Shown piece by piece: positions 7,417 to 8,610 of a stretch of 8,610 nt of DNA (position 1 is its first letter; the number at the start of each line of letters is the position of its first letter). Source of the DNA: Terriglobia bacterium (GTDB taxonomy: Bacteria; Acidobacteriota; Terriglobia; UBA7540); the NCBI GenBank assembly GCA_030036915.1, contig JASHSC010000231.1:1-8610 (forward strand), read 5' to 3'. Position numbers and translations under genes: made by a program. A model generated the notes under the pieces. That model had not been told where the DNA came from and made no database searches. It worked only from the letters and a program-made list of their open reading frames with translations.

Positions 7417-7728
7417 ATGATTGTTGAAATGGGAGTCTTAAACGTCCGGCCAGGGCAGGAATCAGCCTTTGAGGAGGCGCTCCGAACCGCCCGGCCGCTG
7501 ATTGCCGCCACGCCCGGGTTCATTTCGCTGAACGTCCACCGGTGTGTCGAGACCCCCAACCGCTATCTCCTGCTCGTCCATTGGAGAGCCCTTGAGGATC
7601 ACACGATTGGATTCCGGAAATCCGATCGGTTTCCAAAATGGCGCGAGCTTTTGCATCATTTCTATGATCCCCCGCCGGTGATTGAACACTACGCGGAAGC
7701 TCTGCAACTTGCTGAATCAAGGTCGTAG
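7417..7728 (+). CDS. ABM (antibiotic biosynthesis monooxygenase) domain protein, 103 residues
   Basis: A small cytoplasmic protein of the dimeric alpha+beta barrel superfamily, with one whole ABM domain: beta strand (2-10), helix around 15-31, Thr-Pro-Gly-Phe turn (32-35), strands 35-43 and 49-56 ending in Val-His-Trp, a long helix 59-83 with Phe-Arg-Lys-Ser-Asp-Arg-Phe and Trp-Arg-Glu-Leu-Leu, then Pro-Pro-Pro-Val-Ile-Glu-His-Tyr (85-92), a common ABM ending. ABM proteins include cofactor-free oxygenases, heme-degrading enzymes and many of unknown role, so no reaction is assigned. CAGGA six bases before the ATG supports the start. It lies 32 bases after rhaB, so it is probably in the rhamnose operon. 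The last two codons (Arg-Ser) and the TAG stop lie wholly or partly within the left arm of a palindromic repeat, so the native C-terminus may have been altered. Confidence 0.82.
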   Translation: MIVEMGVLNVRPGQESAFEEALRTARPLIAATPGFISLNVHRCVETPNRYLLLVHWRALEDHTIGFRKSDRFPKWRELLHHFYDPPPVIEHYAEALQLAESRS

Positions 7729-7799
7729 GGGCAGGGCTTGTCCCTGCCGTTTGGCCCAGCATTGCTGGGCAAGGCACCCGCAAGGGGGCCCCTACGACC
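7721..7799. repeat. 79-base palindromic element with 12-base terminal inverted repeats and three hairpins
   Basis: GGTCGTAGGGGC (7721-7732) and its perfect reverse complement GCCCCTACGACC (7788-7799) bound the element. Inside are three hairpins: GGCAGGG/CCCTGCC (7730-7736 with 7742-7748, loop CTTGT), GCCCAGC/GCTGGGC (7754-7760 with 7764-7770, loop ATT), and GGCACCC/GGGGGCC (7773-7779 with 7784-7790, loop GCAA, one mismatch). The outer arms overlap the first and third hairpins by three bases, so cloverleaf and three-hairpin forms compete. It resembles REP/MITE-type intergenic repeats, is too short to encode a transposase, and carries the TAG stop of the ABM gene in its left arm. As RNA it could act as a 3' stabiliser or attenuator between the ABM gene and lutA. 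Confidence 0.8.
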
Positions 7800-7810
7800 G
7801 GGCCTTCACC

Positions 7811-7839
7811 TTGACCCGCAGCCCGATTTCCGATAGCGT
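7811..7839 (+). promoter_or_regulatory. Weak candidate promoter for lutA
   Basis: TTGACC (7811-7816, five of six to the -35 consensus) is followed after 17 bases by TAGCGT (7834-7839, three of six). It lies just after the palindromic element and would start transcription near 7846, about 11 bases before the lutA ATG, which lacks a visible ribosome binding site. The -10 match is poor, so this is only a candidate. Confidence 0.25.
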
Positions 7840-7856
7840 TGCTTATTTACTTCACC

Positions 7857-8585
7857 ATGGCCAAACCTCGTGTAGCGCTCTTTATCACCTGTCTTGCTGA
7901 CCAATTCTTCCCCCAAGTCGGCGAATGCGTGGTAAAAATTCTCCGGCGGTTGGATGTGGATGTCACGTTCAACCCGGCGCAGACGTGTTGCGGCCAGCCG
8001 GCGTTTAACACCGGCTTCCGGGACGAAGCGCGCAGTGTCGCGCGCCGGGTGCTGGACCTGTTTGGCGATGCGGATTATGTTGTGGCGCCGTCGGGTTCCT
8101 GTTCGGCAATGGTGCGGGTTTTCTATTCCGAGCTCTTTGAAGACGACCCGGAGCTTCTGCGCAAATGCCGGGAATTGCAGAAGCGCTTCTTTGAATTTTC
8201 CGAGTTTCTGGTAAAAGTCTTGAAAGTGGAAGACCTGGGAGCCCGCTTTGCGCATCGCGTGACTTACCACGATTCCTGCCACCTGTTGCGCGAGTTGGGG
8301 ATTGATGACGCGCCGCGCAAACTTCTACGCAATGTGCAAGGCATCGATCTGGTGGAGATGCAGGATTACAAGCTCTGCTGCGGATTCGGCGGGACGTTCT
8401 CCGTAAAATTTCCCGAAGTATCCGTGCCCATGGGCCAGGATAAAATTCGCGCCGCGACGGAGACAGGCGCGGAATACCTCGTAGCCGCCGATGGAGGCTG
8501 CCTGATGCATATTGCCGGCCTGATTCACCGGCAGGGATCGGCCTTGAAGACTATGCACCTGGCGGAAATTCTCGCGCAGCGATAG
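7857..8585 (+). CDS. lutA: L-lactate oxidation iron-sulfur subunit LutA/LldE
   Basis: A 242-residue (Fe-S)-binding protein with two cysteine-rich (CCG) domains, the usual length for LutA (E. coli YkgE/LldE). Domain one has Cys12, Cys44-Cys45-Gly-Gln-Pro and Gly-Ser-Cys82-Ser-Ala-Met. Domain two has His-Asp-Ser-Cys141-His, Cys174-Cys175-Gly-Phe-Gly-Gly-Thr-Phe-Ser-Val-Lys and Gly-Gly-Cys215-Leu-Met-His. These cysteines bind the iron-sulfur cluster(s). LutA works with LutB and LutC to oxidise L-lactate to pyruvate, and those partners are expected beyond the right edge. Placed after rhaI-rhaB, it would process L-lactate made from the L-lactaldehyde released in rhamnose breakdown. ATG at 7857 is preferred because Met-Ala-Lys-Pro-Arg-Val leads directly into the conserved first strand; a TTG at 7839 would add six residues. 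Neither start has a good ribosome binding site. Related CCG subunits of heterodisulfide reductase or glycolate oxidase (GlcF) are the alternative, less likely at this length. Confidence 0.9.
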   Translation: MAKPRVALFITCLADQFFPQVGECVVKILRRLDVDVTFNPAQTCCGQPAFNTGFRDEARSVARRVLDLFGDADYVVAPSGSCSAMVRVFYSELFEDDPELLRKCRELQKRFFEFSEFLVKVLKVEDLGARFAHRVTYHDSCHLLRELGIDDAPRKLLRNVQGIDLVEMQDYKLCCGFGGTFSVKFPEVSVPMGQDKIRAATETGAEYLVAADGGCLMHIAGLIHRQGSALKTMHLAEILAQR

Positions 8586-8592
8586 CAAATCT

Positions 8593-8610
8593 GTAGCGGC
8601 GCTCTACGAG
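8593..8610. repeat. Possible left end of a second palindromic repeat, cut by the window edge
   Basis: Eight bases after the lutA stop the sequence reads GTAGCGGCGCT then CTACGAG to the end. GTAG (8593-8596) and CTAC (8604-8607) are complementary, and the start resembles the GTAGGGGC arm of the element at 7721-7799. The rest lies outside the window, so this is only a suggestion. Confidence 0.3.

Noticed and set aside
7417..7728. Direct identification of the ABM gene as L-rhamnose mutarotase (rhaM)
   Set aside because: Length and fold class agree, but the sequence, especially the Thr-Pro-Gly-Phe turn and the Pro-Pro-Pro-Val-Ile-Glu-His-Tyr ending, is ABM-like and not RhaM-like.
7721..7799. A tRNA gene, suggested by the cloverleaf-like pairing
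   Set aside because: There is no T-loop consensus, no recognisable anticodon arm or D-loop, and the middle loop is only three bases.
7721..7799. Simple rho-independent terminator
   Set aside because: Stems are strong but no T-run follows any of them, and the symmetric terminal repeats point to a repeat element instead.
7839..7856. TTG at 7839 as the lutA start
   Set aside because: It adds six non-conserved residues, has no ribosome binding site, and overlaps the candidate -10 element; ATG 7857 leads straight into the conserved domain.

Overview
The window reads as a chromosomal segment from a moderately GC-rich Gram-negative-type bacterium. I favour an Acidobacteriota-like soil bacterium, as inference only, from the mix of gene families, the GC-rich codon use and the palindromic intergenic repeats. 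No rRNA, tRNA, CRISPR array, transposase or phage gene is visible. All six convincing genes lie on the + strand.

Region 1 (2-4205) is a two-gene unit. The first gene is cut by the left window edge. It encodes a large protein with a repeated beta-propeller-like front half and a PHP-type metal-dependent hydrolase back half (CehA/McbA-like). One base after its stop codon, a TTG codon starts a 12-helix APC-superfamily permease. The 1-base gap suggests translational coupling and a joint role, perhaps hydrolysis of an unknown substrate followed by uptake of an amine or amino acid product.

Region 2 (4206-4685) is a 480-base stretch with no credible gene. It holds two GC-rich hairpins and, at its right end, a good sigma70-type promoter and a strong ribosome binding site that fix the start of the next gene.

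Region 3 (4686-8585) is a sugar-acid catabolic cluster: L-rhamnose isomerase (RhaI, Pseudomonas stutzeri type), rhamnulokinase (RhaB), a 103-residue antibiotic-biosynthesis-monooxygenase (ABM) domain protein, and the LutA/LldE subunit of the iron-sulfur L-lactate oxidation complex. RhaI and RhaB turn L-rhamnose into L-rhamnulose-1-phosphate. An aldolase not present here would split that into dihydroxyacetone phosphate and L-lactaldehyde, which is oxidised to L-lactate. LutA, with LutB and LutC expected downstream, would then carry lactate to pyruvate. The cluster therefore appears to cover both ends of one pathway.

The most unusual structure is a 79-base palindromic element (7721-7799) between the ABM gene and lutA. 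It has perfect 12-base terminal inverted repeats, three internal hairpins, and a left arm that supplies the ABM stop codon. A similar GTAG-type repeat seems to begin in the last 18 bases of the window, right after lutA.
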